Below, in pieces: positions 44,600-52,414 of a DNA stretch of 64,000 nt. Below the pieces are notes generated by a model that saw nothing but the letters and a program-made list of their open reading frames with translations, did not search any database and was not told the origin of the DNA. Source of the DNA: Megasphaera_A sueciensis (GTDB lineage: Bacteria > Bacillota > Negativicutes > Veillonellales > Megasphaeraceae); assembly GCF_050219315.1 (NCBI RefSeq), contig NZ_CP116939.1, positions 496,001-560,000 on the forward strand. The letters run 5' to 3'. A program made the position numbers and the translations under genes. Position 1 is the first letter of the stretch. Every line of letters starts with the position of its first letter.

Positions 44600-45553
44600 T
44601 TAAAATAAATGCTTTTTCCAAAGCATAAACGCAGCACCCGTGGCACAAACGAAAGATACGCCAACAACAAGCCAAAACCCGATTTGACTGTCAGAGAAAG
44701 GAACGGGAACATTCATTCCCCATAAACTGAAAATAATGGTAGGAACAGCGAGAATAATTGTGATGGATGCCAGAAACTTCATTACAATATTCAAGTTGTT
44801 GGAAATAATAGAAGCAAATGTGTCCATCATGTTGATTAAAATGTTGGAATACATTTCAACCATTTCAATAGCCTGTTTATTTTCGATAATAACATCTTCC
44901 AGCAGGTCTTCGTCTTCTTCATACATTTTCAGGAGATGCCGCAATGATTCATTGCGGCGAAGACGAAGGATTTTTTCCATGACAATACCGTTGCCGCGCA
45001 GGGCGGAAGTAAAATAGGTAAGGGATTTCTGCAGTTCTAAGAGCATAAAAAATTCTTTGTTCTGCATGGAATGCCGCAGTATCGATTCAATGTCGTCGGT
45101 ACGGTGATTTATTTGCTGCAGATATCTTAAAAATAGAGTAGCTGTCCGATACATAATTTGAAAAAGAAACCGTGTCTTTTTAAAAGTACAAAATAAAGGG
45201 TATTTGTTTTTTGTAAATGCCCTGATTACTTCCGTTTCTTCCAGACAAATGGTAATAATAAAATCAGGGGTAATAAATATGCCGAGAGGCAGTGTATCAT
45301 AACTGTCCGTTTCACGAAGAATAGGGATATTGATGACAATGAAAACATAGTTGTCTTCTAGTTCTACATGAGAACGTTCTTCTGTATCCAATGCTGTTTT
45401 TAAAACGTCTGTCGGAATTTCTGTAATCATAGAAACTAATTGTAAATCTTCTGAATCGGGGTTTACGATATTAATCCAAGAACCTTTTTCGGCAGAGGCT
45501 AAAGAAATATTATTTTCTAAATGTCCATTAGTATGCTTATAAATTTGAAACAT
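44600..45553 (-). CDS. CorA-family divalent cation transporter
   Basis: 317 residues from the ATG at 45553, which has GGAGGAG directly upstream; longer in-frame starts up to 45676 lie upstream of the promoter -10 and are rejected. Acidic N-terminal cytoplasmic funnel (SAEKGSWINIVNPDSEDLQLVS), long helices in the middle, then two membrane segments at the C-terminus. GMN lies after the first (SLWGMNVPVPF, about 283-293), the ion-selectivity signature of the CorA family. A short basic tail (WKKHLF) ends the protein. Mg2+ is the usual cargo; Co2+ or Zn2+ are possible. Confidence 0.92.
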   Translation of the reverse strand: MFQIYKHTNGHLENNISLASAEKGSWINIVNPDSEDLQLVSMITEIPTDVLKTALDTEERSHVELEDNYVFIVINIPILRETDSYDTLPLGIFITPDFIITICLEETEVIRAFTKNKYPLFCTFKKTRFLFQIMYRTATLFLRYLQQINHRTDDIESILRHSMQNKEFFMLLELQKSLTYFTSALRGNGIVMEKILRLRRNESLRHLLKMYEEDEDLLEDVIIENKQAIEMVEMYSNILINMMDTFASIISNNLNIVMKFLASITIILAVPTIIFSLWGMNVPVPFSDSQIGFWLVVGVSFVCATGAAFMLWKKHLF

Positions 45554-45595
45554 TATAACTCCTCCGTCGGTAAAGTAGGTATACACCCAAACTCT

Positions 45596-45624
45596 AATAT
45601 AATCAGAAAAACGAGGCTCGTCAA
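45596..45624 (-). promoter_or_regulatory. Promoter of the corA-type gene
   Basis: On the minus strand: TTGACG (45624-45619), 17-base spacer, TATATT (45601-45596). Start expected near 45589, about 36 bases before the ATG. Confidence 0.75.
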
Positions 45625-45709
45625 GTATATTTTTTGATTTTACTAAATACAATGTATCAATGTATATAAAATACATGAAGTTTTTTAATATTGAGGGAAT
45701 GATTGTCTG

Positions 45710-45799
45710 ATGGCGGCCATTGCCGTACGGGCGGCTGAAGATTTACTAATGTATGAATTTCGGAAGTATCAGGAAATTCTGTTTTGTGCAGTAAATTAA
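45710..45799 (+). CDS. 29-residue ORF, perhaps a gene remnant
   Basis: ATG 45710 to TAA 45799 encodes MAAIAVRAAEDLLMYEFRKY and nine more residues. GAGGGA lies 11 bases upstream. The base composition around GCGGCCATTGCCGTACGGGC is unusually GC-rich for an intergenic region. No family recognised; it may be the tail of a deleted gene or a small protein. Confidence 0.2.
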   Translation: MAAIAVRAAEDLLMYEFRKYQEILFCAVN

Positions 45800-45897
45800 A
45801 TGTATCGTTTGAAAATTTTATTTACATTAGCCGTTATTGGATATATGCATTGATAATTTTTTTGAAAAGCAAGTAAAATAGACAGGAGGTCTGTTTT

Positions 45898-46785
45898 TTG
45901 GAAATCCGGCAATTGAAAACATTTATGAGTATTGTGAAGTTAGGCAGCTTTTCTCAAGCAGCTCGTTTTCTGGGATACACGCAGTCAACGGTAACGACAC
46001 ATATTCAATTATTAGAACGAGAATTAAACATTGCACTTTTTGAACGGTTTGGACGTCAGCTGATGCTGACAACGGATGGGGAACGTTTATATGACTATGC
46101 AGAAGAAATTGTAAAATTATCTGAAAATGCTAAAAATGAATTGGAGAATATAGATATTCCGCACGGGGTAATTACGATTGGGATACCTGAATCCATCTGT
46201 GCCTACCATTTAACCCAGTTGATGAAAGAATACAATGCGTTATATCCGGATGTGAATTTGAAATTAAAAATAGATGACAGTATCAATTTTTGCTATTTGC
46301 TGCGAAAAAATGTAATAGATATTGCATTTTTTCTAAGTAAAACAATACAAGACAGTGATTTAAGAAGTGAGTTTTTGTGGGTGGAAAAAATTGTAATGGT
46401 TGCTGCACCTGAAAATCCATTGGCAAAATTAGAAAAAGTTACAGCAGAACAGTTACAAGGACAAAAATTGATTTTTACTGATTTATCTAATAGTTATCAA
46501 ATAATACTAAACGAATATTTAATAGAAAAGTCAATCCAGCTTCCGATGATTTTGGAATTGGAATCTATTGATATGATAAAACAATTTGTTATCAGTAATT
46601 TGGGAATTACTATATTGCCGCTGGCAGCAGTTCAAAAAGAGCTTGAAACCGAAAAATTGGTGATTCTGCCGTGGCAGGGGGTAAAGTTAAATACGAATGC
46701 ATATCTTGTTTATCATAAGGAAAAATATTTTTCTTGTGCTATTAAGGCTTTTATTAAACTTGTAAAAGAACGGCTCTTAAAATAA
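45898..46785 (+). CDS. LysR-type transcriptional regulator
   Basis: 295 residues. Winged helix-turn-helix at 1-60: MEIRQLKTFMSIVKLGSFSQAARFLGYTQSTVTTHIQLLERELN. The C-terminal ~200 residues are the periplasmic-binding-like effector domain (VITIGIPESICAYHLTQLMKEY...). The start is TTG at 45898, 7 bases after AGGAGGT. It is followed after 19 bases by pxpB on the same strand without a visible promoter, so it is probably co-transcribed and regulates the pxp genes. The inducer is unknown; 5-oxoproline or a related amide is a reasonable guess from context. Confidence 0.92.
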   Translation: MEIRQLKTFMSIVKLGSFSQAARFLGYTQSTVTTHIQLLERELNIALFERFGRQLMLTTDGERLYDYAEEIVKLSENAKNELENIDIPHGVITIGIPESICAYHLTQLMKEYNALYPDVNLKLKIDDSINFCYLLRKNVIDIAFFLSKTIQDSDLRSEFLWVEKIVMVAAPENPLAKLEKVTAEQLQGQKLIFTDLSNSYQIILNEYLIEKSIQLPMILELESIDMIKQFVISNLGITILPLAAVQKELETEKLVILPWQGVKLNTNAYLVYHKEKYFSCAIKAFIKLVKERLLK

Positions 46786-46804
46786 AGATAACAAATTTTG
46801 TGAC

Positions 46805-47563
46805 ATGGAGTTGAGAATTTTATTGAAAAATATAGTAGAGGGAATAAAAATATTGACTGCCGGAGAATGTGGAGTGGTCGTTGAATTTGGTACTAGTATT
46901 TCTCCTGCGGTGAATCGATTGGTTCAACAATTGACACAAATAATAAAAAATGCTGAATGGGAAGGAATACGCGAAGTAGTGCCGACATATCGGTCAGCAG
47001 CTATTTATTATGATCCCATGATTATTTCGTATGAAGAAGTGTGCAAGCATATCCGACAATATATTCAGCTGCTTAAACCGGAACAGCATGACGCAGTTTC
47101 ACCGGTTATTGTACAGATACCTGTTTGTTATGGCGGCGTTTTGGGACCTGATCTGGAATATGTTGCAAAATATACAGGATTAACGCCTGAAGAAGTTATT
47201 CGTATTCATACATCACGATCCTATCTGGTTTATATGCTGGGATTTACACCCGGATATCCTTATCTCGGGGGATTATCAAAAAAATTAATAACGCCGCGGT
47301 TAGATAAGCCGCGGCGTAATGTGCCGGAAGGTTCTGTTGGAATAGGCGGGAATCAAACAGGCTTTTATACTAGCCAGACTCCCGGAGAGTGGTGGCTTAT
47401 AGGCAGAACTCCTTTAAAAGGATTTAATCCGGCGTTGCGTCATCCTTTTTTAGTCAATGCGGGTGAGTACGTACAATTTGTGGAAATAAAAATTGATGAA
47501 TATTTTGCGATTCGCAAAGATGTTTTAAAGGGTACATACAGACTTCATATATGCCGTTCATAG
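46805..47563 (+). CDS. pxpB: PxpB/KipI-family protein, copy 1 (5-oxoprolinase subunit B-like)
   Basis: 252 residues, AHS1/KipI family. Conserved blocks: LTAGECGVVVEFG, VPTYRSAAIYYDP, IPVCYGGVLGPDLEYVAKYTGLTPEEVIRIHTS, YLVYMLGFTPGYPYLGGL and VPEGSVGIGGNQTGFYTSQTPGEWWLIGRTP. PxpB, PxpC and PxpA together hydrolyse 5-oxoproline to glutamate with ATP; the same fold forms half of the carboxyltransferase domain of urea carboxylase. The start is uncertain: ATG 46805 has no good site, and TTG 46823 would give a more usual N-terminus. A paralogue lies at 51689. Confidence 0.9.
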   Translation: MELRILLKNIVEGIKILTAGECGVVVEFGTSISPAVNRLVQQLTQIIKNAEWEGIREVVPTYRSAAIYYDPMIISYEEVCKHIRQYIQLLKPEQHDAVSPVIVQIPVCYGGVLGPDLEYVAKYTGLTPEEVIRIHTSRSYLVYMLGFTPGYPYLGGLSKKLITPRLDKPRRNVPEGSVGIGGNQTGFYTSQTPGEWWLIGRTPLKGFNPALRHPFLVNAGEYVQFVEIKIDEYFAIRKDVLKGTYRLHICRS

Positions 47564-47576
47564 GAGGATACTGAGT

Positions 47577-48548
47577 ATGATTACTGTTATAAAACAGGGA
47601 AATTTGGCAACCATTCAAGATGAAGGCCGGCGTGGATATCAGGCCTGGGGAATGCCTGTTTCCGGTGCCATGGATCAGTATGCCTGCCATATGGCCAATT
47701 TACTGGCAGGAAATAAAGTAAGTGCTGCTCTTATCGAAATGGTTAAAGAAGGACTTATTCTTAAATTTGATAAAAGTCAATTGGTTTCTGTATGCGGAGC
47801 AGATATGCAAGGTATGGTCAATGACAATCCTATTGAAAACTGGTCTTCTTTTGTCGTACCCGATGGAGGAACTCTTTCTTTTGGCGGGGCTGTGTCCGGT
47901 CAGTGTGCATATATAGCGGTACATGGCGGTTTTGATGTTCCGAAGGTATTAGGAAGCCGTTCTACCTATACAGTCGCAGGAATTGGAGGGTATGAGGGAA
48001 GAATGTTGCATCAGGGGGACATGTTGTATTTGGCGGATGATAAGGAAAAAAAAGTGTGTACGACAAAAATACCACCGGCCTATATACCTCGTTATGATAG
48101 GGAATGCACGCTGCGTATTATGATGGGACCGCAGGATTCATTATTTTCACAGGAATCAATACATCAATTTTTGACTGGAACATATGTTGTGGAATCATCC
48201 AATAGAGTGGCATATCAACTGACAGGGCCTAAAATTATGCCGATAGCTAAAACCAATATAGTATCAGATGCAGTAAGTCCGGGGGCTGTTCAAATTCCTT
48301 CAGGCGGGGCTCCGTGTATTGTGGCAGCTGCAGATCATGGAACCACACGGGGTTTTGCTAAAATTGGATATGTTATTCAAGCAGACCTTATGAATTTAAC
48401 ACAAGCAAAAGATGGGAATAAAATTCATTTTGTGGCGGTGACACAGCAGGAGGCCGTGAAATATTTAAAACAGGAACAGCAGGATTACGAGGCGGTAAAA
48501 GATTACATTGAAAAGAGTTATTTTCGTACATTCAAAAAAAATGAATAA
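47577..48548 (+). CDS. pxpC: PxpC/KipA-family protein, copy 1 (5-oxoprolinase subunit C-like)
   Basis: 323 residues, AHS2/KipA family, often named 'biotin-dependent carboxyltransferase'. Conserved: GNLATIQDEGRRGYQAWGMPVSGAMDQYA, VCGADM, YIAVHGGFDVPKVLGSRSTYTVAGIGGYEGR, MMGPQDSLF, and SDAVSPGAVQIPSGGAPCIVAAADHGTTRGFAKIG. Partner of the pxpB just upstream (13-base gap, TAGGAGG site). Its stop codon is built into an intrinsic terminator, so lysR-pxpB1-pxpC1 is a complete transcription unit. Compare the second copy at 52411, which sits beside the biotin genes. Confidence 0.9.
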   Translation: MITVIKQGNLATIQDEGRRGYQAWGMPVSGAMDQYACHMANLLAGNKVSAALIEMVKEGLILKFDKSQLVSVCGADMQGMVNDNPIENWSSFVVPDGGTLSFGGAVSGQCAYIAVHGGFDVPKVLGSRSTYTVAGIGGYEGRMLHQGDMLYLADDKEKKVCTTKIPPAYIPRYDRECTLRIMMGPQDSLFSQESIHQFLTGTYVVESSNRVAYQLTGPKIMPIAKTNIVSDAVSPGAVQIPSGGAPCIVAAADHGTTRGFAKIGYVIQADLMNLTQAKDGNKIHFVAVTQQEAVKYLKQEQQDYEAVKDYIEKSYFRTFKKNE

Positions 48549-48564
48549 CCCTATTCATTTTTTC
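48534..48564 (+). terminator. Terminator at the end of pxpC copy 1
   Basis: AAAAAATGAATA and TATTCATTTTTT form a 12-bp stem with a short ACCC loop; the pxpC stop codon lies in the left arm and the right arm ends in Ts. Confidence 0.75.
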
Positions 48565-48567
48565 AAT

Positions 48568-48596
48568 TTTAATTTATCGAACAAGCATGTTATAAT
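48568..48596 (+). promoter_or_regulatory. Extended -10 promoter between the two pxp units
   Basis: TTTAAT (48568-48573), 17-base spacer, TATAAT (48591-48596) preceded by TGT, i.e. an extended -10. Start expected near 48603. Confidence 0.6.
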
Positions 48597-48602
48597 AAAT
48601 CA

Positions 48603-48669
48603 AACAAAAGATTAAAAGAGCGATGGTGCTTCAGACAGAATCAAACTGTTTGAAGTACCCTTTTTTTTT
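48603..48669 (+). ncRNA. Putative ~67-base terminated transcript (small RNA or attenuator)
   Basis: Between the promoter above and the transporter gene, GGTGCTTCAGACAG (48625-48638) pairs with CTGTTTGAAGTACC (48646-48659) through 14 pairs, two of them G-U, and is followed by C and T9. This would end transcription about 67 bases after the start and 190 bases before the next gene. It may be a free small RNA or an attenuator for the downstream operon. No known riboswitch class is recognisable in so short a leader. The rest of the gap to 48859 is AT-rich with no gene seen. Confidence 0.45.
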
Positions 48670-48859
48670 GGATACGGAAAGGGGGCGGCATGTGGGCATT
48701 ATCGTATTTCTGTACGACGTAGAAAAGAAAATAATAAGTTTTATTATGCATAAATACTGTGTAAATTAAATTCGCAGCGTATTTGGCGTTTTTTTCTATG
48801 GATTATGTTTCGCCATTATTTTAATTTTAAATATAGTATGTGAAAGGAGAATCATAGAA

Positions 48860-50080
48860 ATGGAGACAGAAAATAAAATCTTGAAAGAAGAAAATAGATT
48901 TAAAGTTAAAAACAGCATACAATCGTATTTAGGGGCCATTTTTTTAATGGCTATCACCGCAATCGGGCCAGGATTTTTAATGCAGACCACGGTGTTTACA
49001 CAAAAGACGGGTGCCAGTTTTGGCTTTGTTATTTTGGCATCGGTAGTAATCGACATCGCGGTACAAATTAATGTCTGGAGAATTATTATTGCTTCGGGAA
49101 AACGAGGCCAGGAAATAGGAAATATGGTGTTTCCCGGTCTGGGGTATTGTATATCTATCCTTATTGTTTTGGGTGGTTTGTGCTTTAATATTGGCAACAT
49201 TGCCGGAGCTGCTTTGGGCTTGAATGTTTTGTTTGGTTTGGATGTTACCCTAGCCGCAGTTATCAGCGGCTGCATTGCCTTGTCGATTTTTTGCTTTAAA
49301 CGTGTTGGCGAAATTATGGATAAATTTGTCAGTACCTTTGGTATTGTTCGTATTCTTTTAGCGTTATTCGTAGCAGTGGCGGCGCTGCCTCCGGTCAGAG
49401 AAGCGGCAGTTAAAACAGTAATGCCCGATCAAATTGATATTATGGCTCTGGTTACCTTGGTAGGCGGAAGTGTAGGCGGCTATATCACGTTTTCTGGAGG
49501 GCACCGTTTATTAGACTCTGGTATTAGTGGAATAAAACATGTTGCACAGGCAACACGCAGTGCCATCAGCGGTATCTTGATTACGGGAGTTATGCGTATT
49601 ATTTTATTTTTAGGTGCTCTGGGTGTTATTACGCATGGGTATTTCATTGATCCGGCGAATCCAGCTGCTTCTGTATTTCAGGCTGCTGCCGGAGATATTG
49701 GATATAAATTATTCGGTATCGTTATTTGGTCTGCAGGTACCACCTCCGTTATTGGATGTGCCTATACGTCTGTATCGTTCTTAAAATCATTTAGTCCTAA
49801 GATTGATGAATATTATAGCAAAATTATTATTGGATTTATTATTTTTTCAACTTTGGTTTTTGTTATTGTAGGACAGCCTGTACGGGTTTTGGTTATTGTC
49901 GGTACGATAAACGGATTTATTTTACCTTTGGCTCTTGCCTCTATTCTTGTAGGTGCGTACAATAAAAAAATTGTAGGAGAATACAAACACCCCGTTTGGA
50001 TGACCGTGGCGGGCGCCTGTGTTGCCGTGCTGATGGGATGGATGAGCATTCATACTGTTATTACGCAATTCTTACAATAA
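48860..50080 (+). CDS. NRAMP-family membrane transporter (YcsG-like)
   Basis: 406 residues with about eleven hydrophobic segments. GPGFLMQTT near residue 37 is the place of the NRAMP DPGN metal-binding motif, and here it lacks the Asp-Pro-Gly-Asn residues that bind metal, so it is a divergent NRAMP-like protein. B. subtilis ycsG, beside ycsF/ycsI/kipI/kipA, is the same kind. The context points to uptake of the pathway substrate or of a counter-ion rather than Mn2+ or Fe2+, but this is inference. AAAGGAG precedes the ATG. First gene of the ycsG-ycsI-pxpA-pxpB2-pxpC2-accB-accC run. Confidence 0.85.
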   Translation: METENKILKEENRFKVKNSIQSYLGAIFLMAITAIGPGFLMQTTVFTQKTGASFGFVILASVVIDIAVQINVWRIIIASGKRGQEIGNMVFPGLGYCISILIVLGGLCFNIGNIAGAALGLNVLFGLDVTLAAVISGCIALSIFCFKRVGEIMDKFVSTFGIVRILLALFVAVAALPPVREAAVKTVMPDQIDIMALVTLVGGSVGGYITFSGGHRLLDSGISGIKHVAQATRSAISGILITGVMRIILFLGALGVITHGYFIDPANPAASVFQAAAGDIGYKLFGIVIWSAGTTSVIGCAYTSVSFLKSFSPKIDEYYSKIIIGFIIFSTLVFVIVGQPVRVLVIVGTINGFILPLALASILVGAYNKKIVGEYKHPVWMTVAGACVAVLMGWMSIHTVITQFLQ

Positions 50081-50126
50081 TATATCACAGGTTTTCATAA
50101 AATGATAAAAAAGGATGTGTAGTATA

Positions 50127-50915
50127 ATGACGTATAGTACGATGAAGCCAAAAGAAGTTCGGCAGCTTATAAAAGAAAAAAAGATAACAACATGTACAAG
50201 TGGGATGTGTAATGGATATGCCCAGGCGAATTTAGCAATATTACCCAAAGAACTTGCTTTTGATTTTTTGTTATTTACACAGCGCAATCCTAAACCGTGT
50301 CCGGTTCTGGATGTTACGGAAATCGGCTGTCCGGAACCTAAATTGGCAGCTCCCGGTGCTGATATACGGTATGATATTCCAAAATATCGCATTTACCGTT
50401 ATGGAAAAATGACGGATGAAGTGACTGATTTAAGCACCTACTGGCGTGATGATTTAGTTGCATTTCTTTTGGGCTGCAGTTTTTCCTTTGAAGGTCCTAT
50501 GCTGGATGCCGGCTTGGAAGTACGGCATATTACGGAAAATCATAATGTCCCTATGTATATTACGAATATTCCTTGTACTCCCGCAGGTGTTTTCCGTGGT
50601 CCTATGGTTGTTTCCATGCGTCCCATGAAGCCGAAGGATGCAATTAGAGCTACGCAGGTAACAAGCCGTATGCCGTCCGTTCACGGAGCGCCTGTCCATA
50701 TTGGTAATCCGGCGGACATTGGTATTAAAGATATTTCAAAACCTGATTTTGGTGATCCATCGACACTATATCCCGGTGAGATTCCCGTATTCTGGGCTTG
50801 TGGAGTTACTCCGCAGGCTGTGGCTATGTCGGTCAAACCGGAATTTATGATTACACATGCACCGGGGCATATGTTTATTACAGATTTATGGAACGCTGAT
50901 TTAAGTGTACTGTAG
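50127..50915 (+). CDS. DUF1445 putative hydro-lyase (YcsI family)
   Basis: 262 residues. Family blocks: CTSGMCNGYAQANLAILPKELAFDFLLFTQRNPKPCPVLDV, RYDIPKYRIYRYG, FLLGCSFSFEGPMLDAGLEVRHI, YITNIPCTPAGVFRGPMVVSMRPM and the C-terminal WACGVTPQAVAMSVKPEFMITHAPGHMFITD. The same domain is found in mitochondrial D-glutamate cyclase, which interconverts D-glutamate and 5-oxo-D-proline, so a role with the D-isomer or an adjacent intermediate is attractive in this operon. Start ATG 50127 follows AAAGGA at a rather long 12 bases; ATG 50115 would touch the site. Confidence 0.85.
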   Translation: MTYSTMKPKEVRQLIKEKKITTCTSGMCNGYAQANLAILPKELAFDFLLFTQRNPKPCPVLDVTEIGCPEPKLAAPGADIRYDIPKYRIYRYGKMTDEVTDLSTYWRDDLVAFLLGCSFSFEGPMLDAGLEVRHITENHNVPMYITNIPCTPAGVFRGPMVVSMRPMKPKDAIRATQVTSRMPSVHGAPVHIGNPADIGIKDISKPDFGDPSTLYPGEIPVFWACGVTPQAVAMSVKPEFMITHAPGHMFITDLWNADLSVL

Positions 50916-50923
50916 GAGGAACG

Positions 50924-51682
50924 ATGTATTCTATTGATATAAACAGTGATTTAGGAGAAAGCTTTGGCGCATATACGATAGGCAGCGACAAGGAAATATT
51001 AAAGCATGTTACTTCGGCTAACATTGCCTGTGGATTTCATGCCGGTGATCCTGTTGTGATGGAAAAGACAGTATCACTTGCTGTCCAAAATGGAGTGGCC
51101 TTGGGGGCCCATCCGGGATTGCCCGATCTTGTCGGTTTTGGCCGGCGAAAGATTGACATAAAGCCGGAGGAAGCCTATGCTATAGTTATCTACCAGGTAG
51201 GCGCCTTGAAAGCGTTTGCGGATGCTCGCAAGGTAGCGGTACAACATGTAAAACCCCATGGTGCATTATATAATATGGCGGCAAAGAATCCGGCTCTGGC
51301 AGAAGCAATTGCCAGAGCGGTATATGCGGTAGATCCAAAATTGATGTTATATGGTCTTGCCGGAAGCCAGCTTATTATACAAGCTGAAAAATTGGGATTG
51401 TCAACGGCCAGTGAAGTTTTTGCTGATAGAACCTATCAGCCGGACGGTTCTCTCACCCCGCGCAGTCAACCCAATGCGATGATAACGGATGAAGAAGAAT
51501 CTATTTTCCAAGTTCTCCGCATGATCAAAGAAGGGGTTGTCCGGGCACAAAATGGTCAGGATATTCCTGTACGTGCTGATACAGTATGTGTCCATGGGGA
51601 TGGGGTGAAGGCGTTGGCTTTTGCTGATAAAATCCATCGTACATTGGAATTGCAGGGAATTCAGGTCAAGTCGTTTTGCTGA
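50924..51682 (+). CDS. pxpA: 5-oxoprolinase subunit PxpA (LamB/YcsF family)
   Basis: 252 residues. Begins YSIDINSDLGESFGAYTIGSDKEIL with metal- and substrate-site residues, then ANIACGFHAGDPVVMEKTV, GAHPGLPDLVGFGRR, HVKPHGALYN, SEVFADRTYQPDGSLTPRSQPNAMI and VCVHGDGVKAL. This TIM-barrel protein is the ring-opening component of the PxpABC 5-oxoprolinase. Only one pxpA is present for two pxpBC pairs. AGGAGG lies 8 bases upstream; the stop is 6 bases before the next start. Confidence 0.94.
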   Translation: MYSIDINSDLGESFGAYTIGSDKEILKHVTSANIACGFHAGDPVVMEKTVSLAVQNGVALGAHPGLPDLVGFGRRKIDIKPEEAYAIVIYQVGALKAFADARKVAVQHVKPHGALYNMAAKNPALAEAIARAVYAVDPKLMLYGLAGSQLIIQAEKLGLSTASEVFADRTYQPDGSLTPRSQPNAMITDEEESIFQVLRMIKEGVVRAQNGQDIPVRADTVCVHGDGVKALAFADKIHRTLELQGIQVKSFC

Positions 51683-51688
51683 GGTGTT

Positions 51689-52414
51689 ATGATGAGTCAA
51701 ATTGATTTTTCTATTCAATCATTGGGAGAAACCGCGTTATGTGTGTCTTTTGGACACGTCATTTCTCCCGATATACATAAGCATGTGCGTTCGCTGGGGG
51801 AATTCCTGGAAAAAAATCCATTTCCCGGATTTCGTGAATGCATTTTATCATATACGGCAGTAACTGTATTATATGACCCTTTCGTTGTACATCGGCAACA
51901 GCAGGAAATAGAAACAGCAGCATTGTTTGTCGAACAGTACATTAAAGATGCAACGGAGGCGGCTGAAAGAGAGCCGCTTCCTGCCGCTGCGGTTGTATCT
52001 ATTCCCGTATGCTACGGCGGCGACTATGGACCGGATCTGGATTTTGTTGCGCAACGTCATGGCTTGACAGCGGAAGAAGTAGTGGCGATTCATACGAAAA
52101 GTGAATATTTAGTATATATGATTGGATTTTGTCCCGGATTTCCGTATATGGGGGGATTAGATGAACGAATTGCTACTCCCCGCCGGCAAAGTCCGCGTTT
52201 GGAAATTCCGGCTCGCAGTGTCGGAATTGCGGGGATGCAGACGGGAGCGTACCCATTGGCTACTCCCGGCGGGTGGCAGATTATAGGGCGTTGTGCGGTG
52301 GACTTATTTACACCGGCAGGAGAAACACCCAGTTTATTAAAATCCGGAGATATTGTGCATTTTGTTTCAATCGATAAAGAAGAATACAGGCAGATGAGGG
52401 GGGATACACAATGA
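51689..52414 (+). CDS. pxpB: PxpB/KipI-family protein, copy 2
   Basis: 241 residues. Shares with copy 1 the core IPVCYGGDYGPDLDFVAQRHGLTAEEVVAIHTK, YLVYMIGFCPGFPYMGGLDERIATPRR and GSVGIAGMQTGAYPLATPGGWQIIGR (here starting ARSVGI). Clearly diverged from copy 1, so the duplication is not recent. It lies between pxpA and pxpC copy 2, with ATGA overlap to the latter. By homology to urea carboxylase this would be one half of a carboxyltransferase, and a BCCP and a biotin carboxylase are encoded just downstream. GAGGTG precedes the ATG. Confidence 0.92.
   Translation: MMSQIDFSIQSLGETALCVSFGHVISPDIHKHVRSLGEFLEKNPFPGFRECILSYTAVTVLYDPFVVHRQQQEIETAALFVEQYIKDATEAAEREPLPAAAVVSIPVCYGGDYGPDLDFVAQRHGLTAEEVVAIHTKSEYLVYMIGFCPGFPYMGGLDERIATPRRQSPRLEIPARSVGIAGMQTGAYPLATPGGWQIIGRCAVDLFTPAGETPSLLKSGDIVHFVSIDKEEYRQMRGDTQ

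Larger units (their letters stand above)
45554..45897. other. 344-base region between corA and lysR
   Basis: Holds the corA promoter at the left, a 29-codon ORF in the middle and an AT-rich stretch before lysR with TTTACA at about 45830 as the only -35-like element. No clear LysR-type T-N11-A site could be fixed by eye. Confidence 0.5.

Noticed and set aside
45554..45676. Longer N-terminus for the corA-type protein
   Set aside because: It would extend past the transcription start predicted from TTGACG-17-TATATT, and ATG 45553 has a strong ribosome-binding site.
48623..48769. 48-codon ORF between pxpC1 and the NRAMP gene
   Set aside because: It reads through the terminator hairpin and T tract, has only a weak AAGAG site, and its sequence resembles nothing I know.
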